From: Deltaproteobacteria bacterium
GTDB taxonomy: Bacteria; Desulfobacterota; Desulfobacteria; Desulfobacterales; B30-G6
DNA length: 26,870 nucleotides
Direction of reading: 5' to 3'
Assembly (NCBI GenBank): GCA_003647375.1
Contig: QMMS01000023.1
Location: 1-26,870 of the forward strand
Shown here: positions 1 to 9,600 of the stretch, in pieces
Position numbering within the stretch: the first letter of the stretch is position 1
Layout of the letters: every line of letters starts with the position of its first letter
The notes under the pieces: model-generated
What the model saw: the letters and a program-made list of their open reading frames with translations, nothing else
The model's database searches: none
Told to the model about the DNA's origin: nothing
Program-made: the position numbers and the translations under genes

Positions 1-680
1 GTGTCACTGCACCCATCTCCGGCCGTATCGGCAAATCCAATGTTACGGAGGGTGCTATCGTGACAGCGTATCAGCCTGTGCCATTAGCAACCATTCAACA
101 ACTGAACCCCATTTACGTAAATGTACCTCAGGCCACAACCGAGTTGCTGCGATTAGAGAGTCGTCTGAAGGACGGCCGCCTCAATCATGATGGAACGAAC
201 CAGAAGAAGGTCAAGCTCATCCTGGAAGACGGCACTGTATATCCACTGGAAGGGGTGCTGCAGTTTCGTGATGTCACGGTAGACCCAACGACCGGATCTG
301 TAACTCTGCGGATTATTTTTCCCAATCCGAAAAGTGTCCTCTTGCCGGGCATGTTTGTCCGAACTGTTATCAAAGAAGGTGTCAATAGAGCGGCCATTCT
401 TATTCCTCAGCAGGCCGTGTCTCGTGATCGCAAGGGGAATCCTACTGCACTGATTGTAAATGCCGAGGGCAAGGTCAGTCAGCGGATGCTCACTCTCGAC
501 AGAGCCACTGGTGACAAATGGCTTGTCTCGGCCGGTCTTGTCCCGGGTGACCGGGTAATCGTTGAGGGAATGCATCGGGTGCGGCCCGGTGCTGCTGTGA
601 AGGTTGTTCCTTTTCAAGGGAGTGAAACCAAGCGTTCGGTATCTGATAATACGACCCGGCAAACTGCCAAGTCAAAATAG
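1..680 (+). CDS. RND efflux membrane-fusion (periplasmic adaptor) protein, 5' truncated by the window edge
   Basis: The open frame enters from the left edge (first whole codon at base 3) and ends with TAG at 678-680, so about 225 C-terminal residues are present. The GTG at 60 is internal: the upstream codons read VTAPISGRIGKSNVTEG, the lipoyl/barrel junction typical of AcrA/MexA adaptors, and PLATIQQLNPIYVNVPQ follows. The protein would be anchored at the inner membrane and bridge the RND pump to the outer-membrane channel. The rest of the beta-barrel and the membrane-proximal domain (LLPGMFVRTVI, then PQQAVSRDRKGNPTALIV) are visible. The N-terminal signal or lipobox and the alpha-hairpin lie outside the window. 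The next gene starts about 12 bp downstream, so this is the first visible gene of an efflux operon. Substrate cannot be predicted. Confidence 0.93.
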   Translation, partial: VTAPISGRIGKSNVTEGAIVTAYQPVPLATIQQLNPIYVNVPQATTELLRLESRLKDGRLNHDGTNQKKVKLILEDGTVYPLEGVLQFRDVTVDPTTGSVTLRIIFPNPKSVLLPGMFVRTVIKEGVNRAAILIPQQAVSRDRKGNPTALIVNAEGKVSQRMLTLDRATGDKWLVSAGLVPGDRVIVEGMHRVRPGAAVKVVPFQGSETKRSVSDNTTRQTAKSK

Positions 681-692
681 CGGAGGCGTGTG

Positions 693-3600
693 ATGTTATC
701 AAAATTCTTTTTGGACCGTCCGGTCTTTGCCTGGGTCATCTCTATCGTTTTAATGGTGGCGGGGGGGCTATCGATCTACAATTTGCCCGTATCGCAGTAT
801 CCTGCCATCGCCCCGCCTTCCATCTCAATTGATGCATTTTATCCCGGTGCTTCAGCGGAAACAGTTGAAAACACCGTAACACAGATCATCGAGCAGAAGA
901 TGACCGGTTTAGACAAGATGTTGTACCTCTCCGGCAGCAGTTCTTCGTCCGGTGGGTCCCGAATCGAACTAACCTTTGCTCCAGGGACCGATCCGGATCT
1001 CGCTTGGTCCAAAGTGCAGAACAAGCTCCAGCTCGCCATGGCCAGTCTGCCCGATGTGGTGCAGCGCCGGGGGATCAAGGTCAGCAAATCGACCAGGAAC
1101 TACCTGATGATTGTCGCTCTGATTTCGGAAGATGGCAGCATGGACGGCGTTGACTTGAGAGACTATGCCCAATCCAACCTGGAAAAGGTACTGTCTCGGG
1201 TGCCGGGCGTGGGCGAGGTCGAAAACTTTGGCAACCAATACTCTATGCGGATCTGGGTCAACCCTGACAAACTGACCAGTTACCACCTGACAATGGAAGA
1301 TGTTATTATGGCACTTCGGGCTTACAATGTAGAGGTATCCGCCGGTCAGTTCGGGGGGGCGCCGGCCATAGAAGGCCAGCGTCTGAATGCCACCATCATT
1401 GTCCAACATCTACTTCAGACACCGGAAGAGTTTGCCGCCATCCCCATCCGTATCAATCCGGATGGCTCTGTAATACATATCAAGGATATCGGACGTACGG
1501 AAATGGGAACCGAACGCTACGATATTGTGGCAAATTACAACGGTAAACCCGCCGCCGGTATCGCGATTCGCAAGGCCGCCGGCGCCAATGCGTTGAAAGC
1601 GGCGGATGCCATTAAGACAAAACTGGAAGAGATGAGCCGGTATTTTCCAGCGGGAATGAAGGTGATTTATCCCTATGACACCACCCCCTTTACCAGGGTG
1701 GCCATAGGGGAAGTGGTCAAGACCCTCTTTGAGGCGATTCTACTGGTTTTTGTAATCATGTACCTCTTTCTGGGGAGTTTCCGCGCTACATTGATCCCGA
1801 CCATCGCGGTACCGGTGGTTATCTTGGGGACCTTTGCGGTTCTGGGGTTTTTCGGTTTTTCCATCAATATGCTGACCATGTTCGCCATGGTGCTATCCAT
1901 AGGCCTTCTGGTGGATGACGCTATTGTGGTGGTGGAAAACGTGGAGCGAATCATGAGCGAGGAGGGAATCTCTCCCAGGGAAGCCGCTGCCAAGTCCATG
2001 GACCAAATTACCAGCGCCCTGATCGGAATCGGCCTGGTCCTCTCGGCGGTATTCGGCCCCATGGCCTTCTTTGGTGGTTCCACCGGTGTTATTTATCGTC
2101 AGTTTTCGGTAACCATCGCCGCTTCCATGCTGCTTTCGGTTCTTGTGGCCCTAATTCTGACCCCGGTTCTCTGCGCATCACTTCTCAAGCCGGTAGCAGC
2201 AGGGCATGAACCGTCAGACAATGCGATCTTTTTCCTGCGCCCTTTTTTCAAATGGTTCGACCATCTTTTTTACCGCTTCAGAGACCTATATGTAACACTG
2301 GTCGGCCACATTCTTGCAAAAAAACTACGTTATATGTTCGTGTTTCTGTTGATTGTCATCGGGATGGGGTATTTGCTCCAACGCATGCCCACCGCTTATC
2401 TTCCGAATGAAGACCAGGGGATACTGATGGTTCAGGCCATGCTGCCATCGGGTTCGACCCTTGAGCAGACCGAGGAAGTCATGGATAAGGTTCGGAACTA
2501 TTTTCTGACACAAGAAAAAGAGGCCGCAGAATCCTTCATGTCGGTTTCAGGTATGAGTTTTAGCGGCCAGGGACAGAACATGGGCCTGGGGTTTGTCAAG
2601 CTTAAGGACTGGAAGCTCCGCGAGCGGCCGGACTTGAAGGTCGAGGCCGTAGCCGGCAGGTCCATGCGGGTGTTTTCAAAAATCCGCAATGCCATGGTAT
2701 TCGCTTTCCAGCCACCGGCGGTCATGGAACTGGGTAATGCCAAAGGATTTGACTTTCAGTTACTGGACCGTGGCGGCCTGGGTCACACAGCCCTGGTAGC
2801 GGCTCGCAACCAGCTCCTCGGCATGGTTGCACAGGATCCGAGATTGGCTGCGGTTCGACCCAACGGAATGGAAGATGTACCCGAATACCGGATAGATGTG
2901 GATTGGGAAAAGGCCGGCGCACTGGGGGTACCCATTACATCTATTCACAACACCATCGCAGCGGCCTTCGGCAGCGCTTATGTCAACGACTTTATCCAGG
3001 CAGGACGCGTTAAACGAGTTTTTGTACAACTGGACGCTCCCTACCGTATGCTGCCGAAAGATTTGAAAAAGCTGTATGTTCGCAATAACGTGAACAAGAT
3101 GGTCCCGTTTTCTTCCTTTGCTTTCGGGTACTGGACATATGGTTCTCCCAAACTGGATCGCTACAATGGATTTTCATCCATAAACATCTGGGGTGAGCCG
3201 GCTCCAGGAAGGAGTTCCGGCGAGGCAATGCAGGACATGGAAACATTTGCATCGAGGCTGCCGCAGGGCATCGGCTTCGACTGGACCGGGCTGTCATACC
3301 AGGAGCGGATGGCCGTTTCACAGGCACCTTTGCTGTATGCGTTTTCCATTTTAGTGATCTTTCTTTGTCTGGCTGCCCTATATGAGAGCTGGCCTATTCC
3401 CGTCTCGATTTTGCTGACCCTGCCCCTTGGGGCCATCGGTGGTGTTATCGCTTTGACCTTGCGGGGGATGCCAAATGATGTCTATTTCCAGATCGGATTG
3501 CTGACTACTTTGGGCCTGACCACTAAGAATGCCATCTTGATTGTGCAGTTCGCGAGGGCCAGGGTCGATGAAGGAATGGGACTCGTCGATGCAACACTGG

Positions 3601-3866
3601 AAGGAGCTAAATTAAGGCTGCGCCCAATCGTCATGACCTCATTAGCCTTCGGGTTCGGTGTCCTGCCGCTAACCCTTGCGAGTGGGGCAGGTGCGGGTGC
3701 GCAAAAAGCCATCGGCACCGGCGTTCTGGGCGGGATGGTTACCGCCACCGTCCTGGTGACTCTTTTTGCACCGCTGTTTTATGTGATGATCTATAAGCTG
3801 TTTGGCAAACACAGAAAGGAAGTAACGATGAAACACGTTGCTGAGAGTTCGCGGGGGGGGCAATGA
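693..3866 (+). CDS. HAE1-family RND multidrug efflux transporter (AcrB-like inner-membrane pump)
   Basis: This is a proton-driven trimeric pump that exports amphiphilic compounds through the adaptor and outer-membrane channel. It has 1057 residues from the ATG at 693, close to AcrB (1049). The ATG is preferred to the GTG at 690 because GGAGG (682-686) lies 6 nt before it and the product then begins MLSKFFLDRP, a typical RND start. Proton-relay residues are present: adjacent Asp408-Asp409 in GLLVDDAIVVVEN (TM4) and Lys945 in GLTTKNAILIVQFA (TM10). TM1, the large periplasmic porter/docking loops (MPTAYLPNEDQG starts the second half) and the C-terminal TM cluster are all in order. It overlaps the spacing of the next gene: an 8-G tract sits at its last codons. 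HAE1 assignment is firm; substrate is unknown. Confidence 0.96.
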   Translation: MLSKFFLDRPVFAWVISIVLMVAGGLSIYNLPVSQYPAIAPPSISIDAFYPGASAETVENTVTQIIEQKMTGLDKMLYLSGSSSSSGGSRIELTFAPGTDPDLAWSKVQNKLQLAMASLPDVVQRRGIKVSKSTRNYLMIVALISEDGSMDGVDLRDYAQSNLEKVLSRVPGVGEVENFGNQYSMRIWVNPDKLTSYHLTMEDVIMALRAYNVEVSAGQFGGAPAIEGQRLNATIIVQHLLQTPEEFAAIPIRINPDGSVIHIKDIGRTEMGTERYDIVANYNGKPAAGIAIRKAAGANALKAADAIKTKLEEMSRYFPAGMKVIYPYDTTPFTRVAIGEVVKTLFEAILLVFVIMYLFLGSFRATLIPTIAVPVVILGTFAVLGFFGFSINMLTMFAMVLSIGLLVDDAIVVVENVERIMSEEGISPREAAAKSMDQITSALIGIGLVLSAVFGPMAFFGGSTGVIYRQFSVTIAASMLLSVLVALILTPVLCASLLKPVAAGHEPSDNAIFFLRPFFKWFDHLFYRFRDLYVTLVGHILAKKLRYMFVFLLIVIGMGYLLQRMPTAYLPNEDQGILMVQAMLPSGSTLEQTEEVMDKVRNYFLTQEKEAAESFMSVSGMSFSGQGQNMGLGFVKLKDWKLRERPDLKVEAVAGRSMRVFSKIRNAMVFAFQPPAVMELGNAKGFDFQLLDRGGLGHTALVAARNQLLGMVAQDPRLAAVRPNGMEDVPEYRIDVDWEKAGALGVPITSIHNTIAAAFGSAYVNDFIQAGRVKRVFVQLDAPYRMLPKDLKKLYVRNNVNKMVPFSSFAFGYWTYGSPKLDRYNGFSSINIWGEPAPGRSSGEAMQDMETFASRLPQGIGFDWTGLSYQERMAVSQAPLLYAFSILVIFLCLAALYESWPIPVSILLTLPLGAIGGVIALTLRGMPNDVYFQIGLLTTLGLTTKNAILIVQFARARVDEGMGLVDATLEGAKLRLRPIVMTSLAFGFGVLPLTLASGAGAGAQKAIGTGVLGGMVTATVLVTLFAPLFYVMIYKLFGKHRKEVTMKHVAESSRGGQ
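3853..3860 (+). other. 8-G homopolymer at the RND/OMF gene junction
   Basis: Eight consecutive G residues lie in the last codons of the RND gene and 7 nt before the start codon of the outer-membrane channel gene. The tract probably serves as a crude ribosome-binding site. Its length could vary by slippage; a change would alter only the last few RND residues and the spacing to the next start. Confidence 0.6.
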
Positions 3867-3867
3867 T

Positions 3868-5274
3868 ATGAATGGACGATTGTCTGTTTTACTGGTTGGA
3901 ATCGTTCTCTTTATAGGCTGCTCCCTGGCGCCGAAATATGAACGACCCCCGGCGCCGATCCCAACTGAATGGCCCAAGGGTGCGGCCTATAAAGACATGC
4001 AGGACACATCTGGAGCAGCAGGTGCCCCGGAGCTGAGCCGTAAGGAATTTTTTGTTGGCCAACAACTTCAAGCGATTATTGAGATGGCCTTGAACAACAA
4101 CTTAGATCTACGGCTTGCCGCTTTGAATATGGAAAGAGCGCGCGCGCTTTACGGTATTCAACGGGCTGAACTGTTTCCTACGGTCAATGCCGGGGCCAGC
4201 GGGAGTAAACAACGCGTGGCCGCCGATTTTTCACCCACCGGAATACCGATGACAGTAAAACAATACAACGTCAATCTGGGCATCAGTTCCTGGGAGATCG
4301 ATTTTTTCGGTCACATCCGCAGCCTGAAAGATCAGGCGCTGGAAGTGTATCTGGCCACCGAGCAGGCACGCCATGGTGCTCAGATCGCGCTGGTGGCTGA
4401 GGTTGCCAGGGTCTACATGAGCCTCGCTGCGGATCGGGGAAGTCTCAAGCTGGCTCGATCCACCCTTGAGATCCAGCAGTCCACTTACGGTCTAATTCAG
4501 AAACGTTATGAATTTGGACTTGCGACCAAACTGGATCTGTATATAGCCCAGGCCCAGGTGGATGCAGCTCGAAGAGATATCCCGCGGTTTATACAACTGG
4601 TAGCCCAGGATCAAAATGCCCTGAATCTATTGGCCGGCTCTCTAGTGCCGGAAAAGCTCCTGCCGGCGGACCTGAGCAGCGTTACCCCTCCCAAAGAAAT
4701 TTCACCGGGCCTGTCCTCCGAAGCACTGCTGAATCGGCCTGACATTATGGCAGCGGAACATCTGCTCAAGGGGGCCTACGCCTTTATAGGCGCAGCCCGG
4801 GCCGCCTTTTTCCCCCGCATTTCTTTGACAACCTCGGTGGGAACCGCCAGCATGGAACTGTCCGGTCTGTTTCAATCCGGATCGCGTACCTGGAATTTTG
4901 CACCGCTGGTATCTCTGCCGATTTTTGACGCCCGCACTTGGTCCGCGTTGCGGGTCAGCAAAGCTGATCAGAAAATCGCTCTGACCCAGTATGAGAAGGC
5001 AATCCAGACAGCCTTCAGGGAGGTAGCTGATGCGCTTGCCGTGCATGGCACCATTAATCAGCAGGTTTCTGCACAACAATCTCTTGTCAATGCTGTTGAA
5101 GAAACATATCGGCTCTCAAATAAGCGTTATATAAAGGGGATTGACAGTTACCTGGGCGTCCTTGTTGCACAGCAATCCATGTATACAGCGCAGCAGGGTC
5201 TTATCACGCTCCGTCTGGCCAGATATGCTAGCCAGGTTAGGCTTTATGCAGTATTAGGCGGGGGAATAGAATAA
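3868..5274 (+). CDS. Outer-membrane efflux lipoprotein, TolC/OprM/NodT family
   Basis: This is the outer-membrane channel of the tripartite pump, 468 residues. The start at ATG 3868 is chosen because it gives a lipoprotein signal, MNGRLSVLLVGIVLFIGC, with Cys18 as the lipidation site, followed by SLAPKYERPPAP, the usual beginning of OprM-type channels. A TTG at 3838 would extend the frame upstream but would destroy the signal peptide. Two outer-membrane-efflux repeats are visible (about residues 65-255 and 280-460), with long amphipathic helices and motifs such as SWEIDFFGHIRSLKDQA and NRPDIMAAEHLL. The start lies 1 bp after the RND stop; the G-rich tract at 3853-3860 is the only Shine-Dalgarno-like sequence, so translation is probably coupled. 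This is the last gene of the operon. Confidence 0.95.
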   Translation: MNGRLSVLLVGIVLFIGCSLAPKYERPPAPIPTEWPKGAAYKDMQDTSGAAGAPELSRKEFFVGQQLQAIIEMALNNNLDLRLAALNMERARALYGIQRAELFPTVNAGASGSKQRVAADFSPTGIPMTVKQYNVNLGISSWEIDFFGHIRSLKDQALEVYLATEQARHGAQIALVAEVARVYMSLAADRGSLKLARSTLEIQQSTYGLIQKRYEFGLATKLDLYIAQAQVDAARRDIPRFIQLVAQDQNALNLLAGSLVPEKLLPADLSSVTPPKEISPGLSSEALLNRPDIMAAEHLLKGAYAFIGAARAAFFPRISLTTSVGTASMELSGLFQSGSRTWNFAPLVSLPIFDARTWSALRVSKADQKIALTQYEKAIQTAFREVADALAVHGTINQQVSAQQSLVNAVEETYRLSNKRYIKGIDSYLGVLVAQQSMYTAQQGLITLRLARYASQVRLYAVLGGGIE

Positions 5275-5286
5275 TCTAATACCATA

Positions 5287-5673
5287 ATGAAAACTAGAAA
5301 AATAGAAAAGAAAGGAAAAGAGATCGGAAGACAACGTGTTCAAATTTGTCTAAATGGGGGGTGGTGAGTACAACCAGGATCAAGAGGCGGAGCCTTAATT
5401 AACAGTCTTGGCAATGGAAAAATAGTCCCAAACAACGTACCAGATAAATATAAGGGAAAATTGATCCAATTCATAAATCTTGTTGGTGGTGTTTTTGGTA
5501 CCATGTACTACAAACCTCTTAGAGCGAGGATCGTTTACCCAGAAAATTTTGTAACAATGTGTATTGTAAATTTGGAAAATGGGAAAATCTGTATTCCAAA
5601 AAAAGGCGTTCAAACAACCATCGAGGGAAACATGACTCTTGATAATTTTTCATCGCAAAAGTTGTCATGTTAA
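5287..5673 (+). pseudogene. Unrecognised open frame interrupted by a single in-frame UGA
   Basis: From ATG 5287 the frame reads 26 codons (MKTRKIEKKGKEIGRQRV...), meets TGA at 5365-5367, and then stays open for about 101 further codons to TAA at 5671-5673. The second part (VQPGSRGGALINSLGNGKIV ...) looks protein-like, with many Gly/Val/Ile residues, and has its own possible TTG start at 5461. No good Shine-Dalgarno sequence precedes the ATG at 5287. I do not recognise a family. The simplest reading is a decayed gene or two unrelated stretches. A recoded UGA is possible: a short hairpin (stem 5384-5388/5392-5396, loop GGA) follows the UGA, but such small hairpins are common by chance. Confidence 0.3.
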
Positions 5674-5743
5674 TGTGACTTAATTATGGCCTTCTAACGT
5701 ACCAAGATGAAAATGTTTCGTTAGAAGATCGTATCACATTAAC
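5669..5743. repeat. Nested perfect inverted repeat (extended hairpin)
   Basis: Outer arms GTTAATGTGA (5669-5678) and TCACATTAAC (5734-5743) are perfect 10-bp complements. Inner arms CTTCTAACG (5691-5699) and CGTTAGAAG (5719-5727) are perfect 9-bp complements. The internal loop is 12 nt on one side and 6 nt on the other, and the apical loop is 19 nt. The outer left arm includes the stop codon of the upstream broken frame. It could be a structured RNA, a cruciform or paired ends of a decayed element. No U-run follows, so it is not a standard terminator. Confidence 0.75.
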
Positions 5744-5817
5744 TTCGGGCTCTACTTGAAAATAATTAGCGCGGGAACCCAGACATTTCACGCTGAACCC
5801 CAAAAGAGGTAATTGTC

Positions 5818-6039
5818 ATGATATTCAATTATATCATTTCTCGGCGTTGTCTGTATGAAGAGATCTTAAAAACTAAGGAGCTGGTTCAAAATATAATCTA
5901 TTCGCTAAATGTGCGTTTTAATAACTTTTTAACGAATATTTTTCAATTTATTAAGGAATTAATCCTACCAGCCTTAATAATTCTATTTTTGATCCTAATA
6001 CTTAGATTAATATCAAAAAAGAATAAACAGACTAAATGA
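5818..6039 (+). CDS. Hypothetical small membrane protein (73 aa)
   Basis: ATG 5818 is preceded by AGAGGT (5805-5810) at a spacing of 7 nt, a good ribosome-binding site for this A/T-rich interval. The product begins MIFNYIISRRCLYEEILKTK, continues with a probably amphipathic segment, and has one clear hydrophobic C-terminal helix at about residues 47-66 (ELILPALIILFLILILRLI) with a basic tail, SKKNKQTK. The basic C-terminus suggests an N-out/C-in single-pass inner-membrane protein. I do not recognise a family. Size, low G+C and isolation also fit a phage- or toxin-like microprotein, or a chance frame. It has no partner gene nearby. Confidence 0.4.
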   Translation: MIFNYIISRRCLYEEILKTKELVQNIIYSLNVRFNNFLTNIFQFIKELILPALIILFLILILRLISKKNKQTK

Positions 6040-6330
6040 GATTGCTTAGACCAGCAGATAAAATCGGGTTTGTGGCGATTTATCTTTTGAACTGAGCCTC
6101 GAAAATTAAATTTGCTATCCATAATCGGCCCATAGTTTAAAAGGCCTCCATATCAGATTAGCAAAACAAGCCTAACAAATTGGCATCACTAAAAAACAGG
6201 AGATTTCATCATCCCCGGAGATCCCTCTGCGCTAGAGGTTTTGTAACAGAAGGTTGAAATAACAGGGATAACAATTAGTTGACATAATCCAGTAAATTTC
6301 GACTCCGATGCAAGAATCCCTTATAGGTGA

Positions 6331-6507
6331 CTCCGTTATTCTATCAATATCTTGGATATTTTGGCATTAAAGTTCAAGATTGACAACGGTAAATTAACAG
6401 ATGTGGTGGTTGTTACAGTTACAAACCTTAAGCAAAGACTACTTTCAGATTTTGAAGGTTTAGACATTCTCAAGAATTATCCAATTGGTTATTATTCGAT
6501 TCCTTGA
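6331..6507 (+). pseudogene. Possible remnant coding segment, no normal start
   Basis: A frame opening after TGA 6328-6330 runs to TGA 6505-6507 and reads ILALKFKIDNGKLTDVVVV, then TVTNLKQRLLSDFEGLDILK. This is protein-like. It lacks ATG; only a TTG at 6352 could start it, and no ribosome-binding site is evident. In another frame, ATG 6308 opens a 20-codon ORF (MQESLIGDSVILSISWIF) ending just inside this one, so one frameshift would join the two. It is not recognised as any family and is listed as a probable decayed gene. Confidence 0.25.
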
Positions 6508-6670
6508 TTAGAAGCATTTTTCATTTCAATAGGAACATAAGTATATTCGTAGCTGAGGGCCATCTCATGAAGCAGAGTGCTTAAGCACGCTATTAATCGG
6601 TCTTGTGGATACTGTGGCAAGAACCGGGAAAATGGTTGAATTTATTCTATGAAACAGGTAGATTTCATTC

Positions 6671-9600
6671 ATGTCCATTCATATGAATATGGCACTGAAA
6701 CCGGAACCCGGTAGCAAACTGTTACGGTATCGAGGGGATACGGTGACATTTACACTTACGTCGACCCGTCCACTCAAAGGGAGCGCGCTTCTCAGGACCA
6801 ACCTTGGCCAGGGCAGCATCTCCCGCCAACAGATCATCGCGTCTGTTGAAAATAACTTACCAGGTCTGGGACGCGACTGGTTTGATATTTCCATGACGGA
6901 AGTGACGCCGCAACAGTTCAACTTACGGCTCCCTCTGACCGATATCGGTCATTTCAAGGCCAAGGCAATGTATATTCCGGAAGGTCGACAAGACCCTATC
7001 TGGATTCCGGGCCCTAATATTACCATCAATGTCGAACCGGCCGATACCTGCTGTGGTAATGTCATCTATAATGCATTTGTGCGACAGTTCGGGCCCAATA
7101 AAGAGGGCCGGTTTTTCAAGCAGAACCATACCGATGCTGTTCAGTTGCTGGACAATGCCGGTTATGCCGCGATCCCTCCTTCCGGTACGTTCAGGGATTT
7201 GATCCGGGAGCTGGATTTCATCATCGGCCGCCTGGGCTGCCGGTTTGTTCAACTGCTCCCAATTCATCCGACCCCTACAACCTACGGCAGAATGGGTCGC
7301 TTTGGAAGCCCTTACGCAGCCCTCAGTTTCACCGCCGTGGATCCTTCTTTGGCGGAATTCGACTCAAAGGCCACGCCCCTTGAGCAGTTCGTCGAGTTGG
7401 TGGAGGCTGTTCATGCCCGCAATGCAAAGCTTCTGATGGATATCGCCATCAACCACACCGGATGGGCTGCATCTTTGCATGAAACGCATCCGGAATGGCT
7501 GGTGCGTAGTTCAAAGGGTGATATCGAAGTGCCCGGTGCGTGGGGTGTGCGCTGGGAGGATCTCACCAAGCTCAACTACCAGCATAAAGAGCTGTGGCAA
7601 TATATGGCCAATGTATTCCTGACCTGGTGTAACCGTGGTGTAGATGGTTTCCGGTGTGATGCAGGGTACATGATACCCATTCCAGCCTGGCAGTACATTA
7701 TTGCTGTGGTCAGGGAGCAGTTCCCGGACACGATTTTCTTCCTCGAGGGCCTGGGGGGTAAAATTGTCGTAACCCGCGAGCTTTTGGATGCAGCCAACTT
7801 CAACTGGGCATATTCTGAGCTTTTCCAGAATTACGATCACCGGGACATCGCCTTTCAATTGTTGCAGGCCATGGATGTTTCAGAAAGTGAGGGCCTCATG
7901 GCCCACTATGCTGAAACACATGACAATCCGCGCCTGGCATCCAGGTCTCACACCTGGGCCAAAATGCGCACCGCACTGTGCGCACTCGGTTCCTTTCAGG
8001 GAGCCTTCGGTTTTGCTAACGGTGTCGAATGGTTTGCCACCGAAAAAATCGATGTGCATGAATCACCGTCACTGAACTGGAATGCAGAAGAGAATCAGAC
8101 GGATCACATCCATCGATTGAGTAAACTTTTGAAGTATCATCCGGCCTTTCACGACCAGACCCGGATCAGTGTGGTAGATCACGCGTCGGAAGATATTCTC
8201 ATCTTTCTGCGGCATCACCAGCCTTCCGGAAAGAGATTGATGATTATCGTCAACCTCAACGACAGCAGATCCGGAAGGGCTGCATGGCAGAGAATTGAGA
8301 ACTTTGGGCCGCCTGATTCATGGATAGATCTCTTGACCGGGGAGAAAGTCAGTCCACAGATGGACGGGCGGACAATCGTGATCGATCTGCCTCCAGGCCA
8401 GGTTCTCTGCATAACGGATGACCCAGACGACTGGCCGGAGATCCGAAAAGATACGCAGGAACTTTTCCAGGTTCCCGATCGGATTGTCCGGCAGCGTCTT
8501 CGAGCAAAGGTGCTGGAGGTATTCCAGGTGGTTAACGGGTTTGGGGACCTGGGCGACTGGGACCTCGAAACTTCTGTTTTTAAGCTGCAGGCCGACCCGG
8601 TTGAATTCTGCCGGGAGGCCAACACCCACAGCTCTGAATCCCGCGTTGTTAAGTGGGTGTGGCCACGGGACGGCCGTCGGGAAGTCATGTTGCCACCGGA
8701 ACATTTTTTACTGGTGGAGTCCCCAGAGCCATTTTATGTGAAAGTTTCTCACCAGCGCACAATCCTGGCGGCTGAAAAATCGATGTTGTCTCCAAAAGGA
8801 TTTCACTGGGCACTATTGAAACCTTTTTCCACTCCAGACGAACACCTGGAACTGACCCTCCGGTTATCGGTCTACGCTGCCAATGGGCACCACCAGGAAA
8901 AAGCGTGCCTGATGCTGTTGAGCGCCGAAACACCGGTCATAAATCTGGGTTACCCGAGGCAAAGGCTCCATGAGGCTTCCCTGCGAACACTCGTGACGAA
9001 CGACCTGGGCGCTGCCGGCTTCCTGCCGATTGAGTGGGGAAAGCTGAACAGCCGCTACGATGCGGTTCTCTCTGCCAACGTCAATGCCGATCTTCCGGTG
9101 GATAGATGGATCATGTTCACGCGGTTGAGGGGCTGGGTGGTGTATCAGGATTATTCTCAATCTCTGAACGGGGATTGTCTGGAAACGTTTGCCCTCGACA
9201 GTTCCCTGCAGGGGGAGTGGACCTTTCACGTTCCCACGGGCCGTGGAACCCATGTGGTTATCAAACTGAAAACAGTTCTGGAGAGAGACAAGGATGCAAT
9301 CCGGCTTGTGTTTGAGCGATGCCCGGCAATCCGGGGACAGGGTCGCCTCCCGGATGCGGAGTTGATTGATATCATTTTGCGACCGGATATTGAAAACCGT
9401 TCATTTCATGCAAACACCAAGGCCTACAAGGGGCTTGAACAAGCATGGCCGCCGGCTGTTACGCCTGGTGAAGACGGTTTTACTTTCCGTCCGGACGACC
9501 GGCATGTCCTCGATATGCGCCAGGAAAAGGGTGCCTTTGTTCACGAACCGGAATGGCATTACATGGTGCACCAGCCGGAGGATGCATCACGGGGTTTCGA

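Larger units (their letters stand above)
5275..6670. other. A/T-rich, gene-poor interval between efflux and glycogen loci
   Basis: About 1.4 kb is visibly richer in A/T than both flanks. It holds an open frame broken by one UGA (5287-5673), a nested inverted repeat (5669-5743), one short ORF with a good ribosome-binding site (5818-6039), and a small frame without a normal start (6331-6507). A weak hairpin, CCTCT/AGAGG (6224-6238) followed by TTTT, could be a poor terminator. I see no transposase, integrase, tRNA or clear promoter. Composition and broken frames suggest a remnant of acquired DNA, but this is inference. Confidence 0.5.

Noticed and set aside
60..62. GTG at 60 as the start of the membrane-fusion protein
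   Set aside because: The frame is open to the window edge and the upstream codons encode a conserved adaptor motif, so the gene is simply truncated.
3838..3867. TTG start for the outer-membrane channel gene
   Set aside because: It would add ten residues before the lipoprotein signal and overlap the pump gene; ATG 3868 gives a proper lipobox.
5395..5613. 72-aa minus-strand frame in the A/T-rich interval
   Set aside because: Aromatic-rich translation typical of A/T-rich antisense; no ribosome-binding site; it overlaps the plus-strand open frame.
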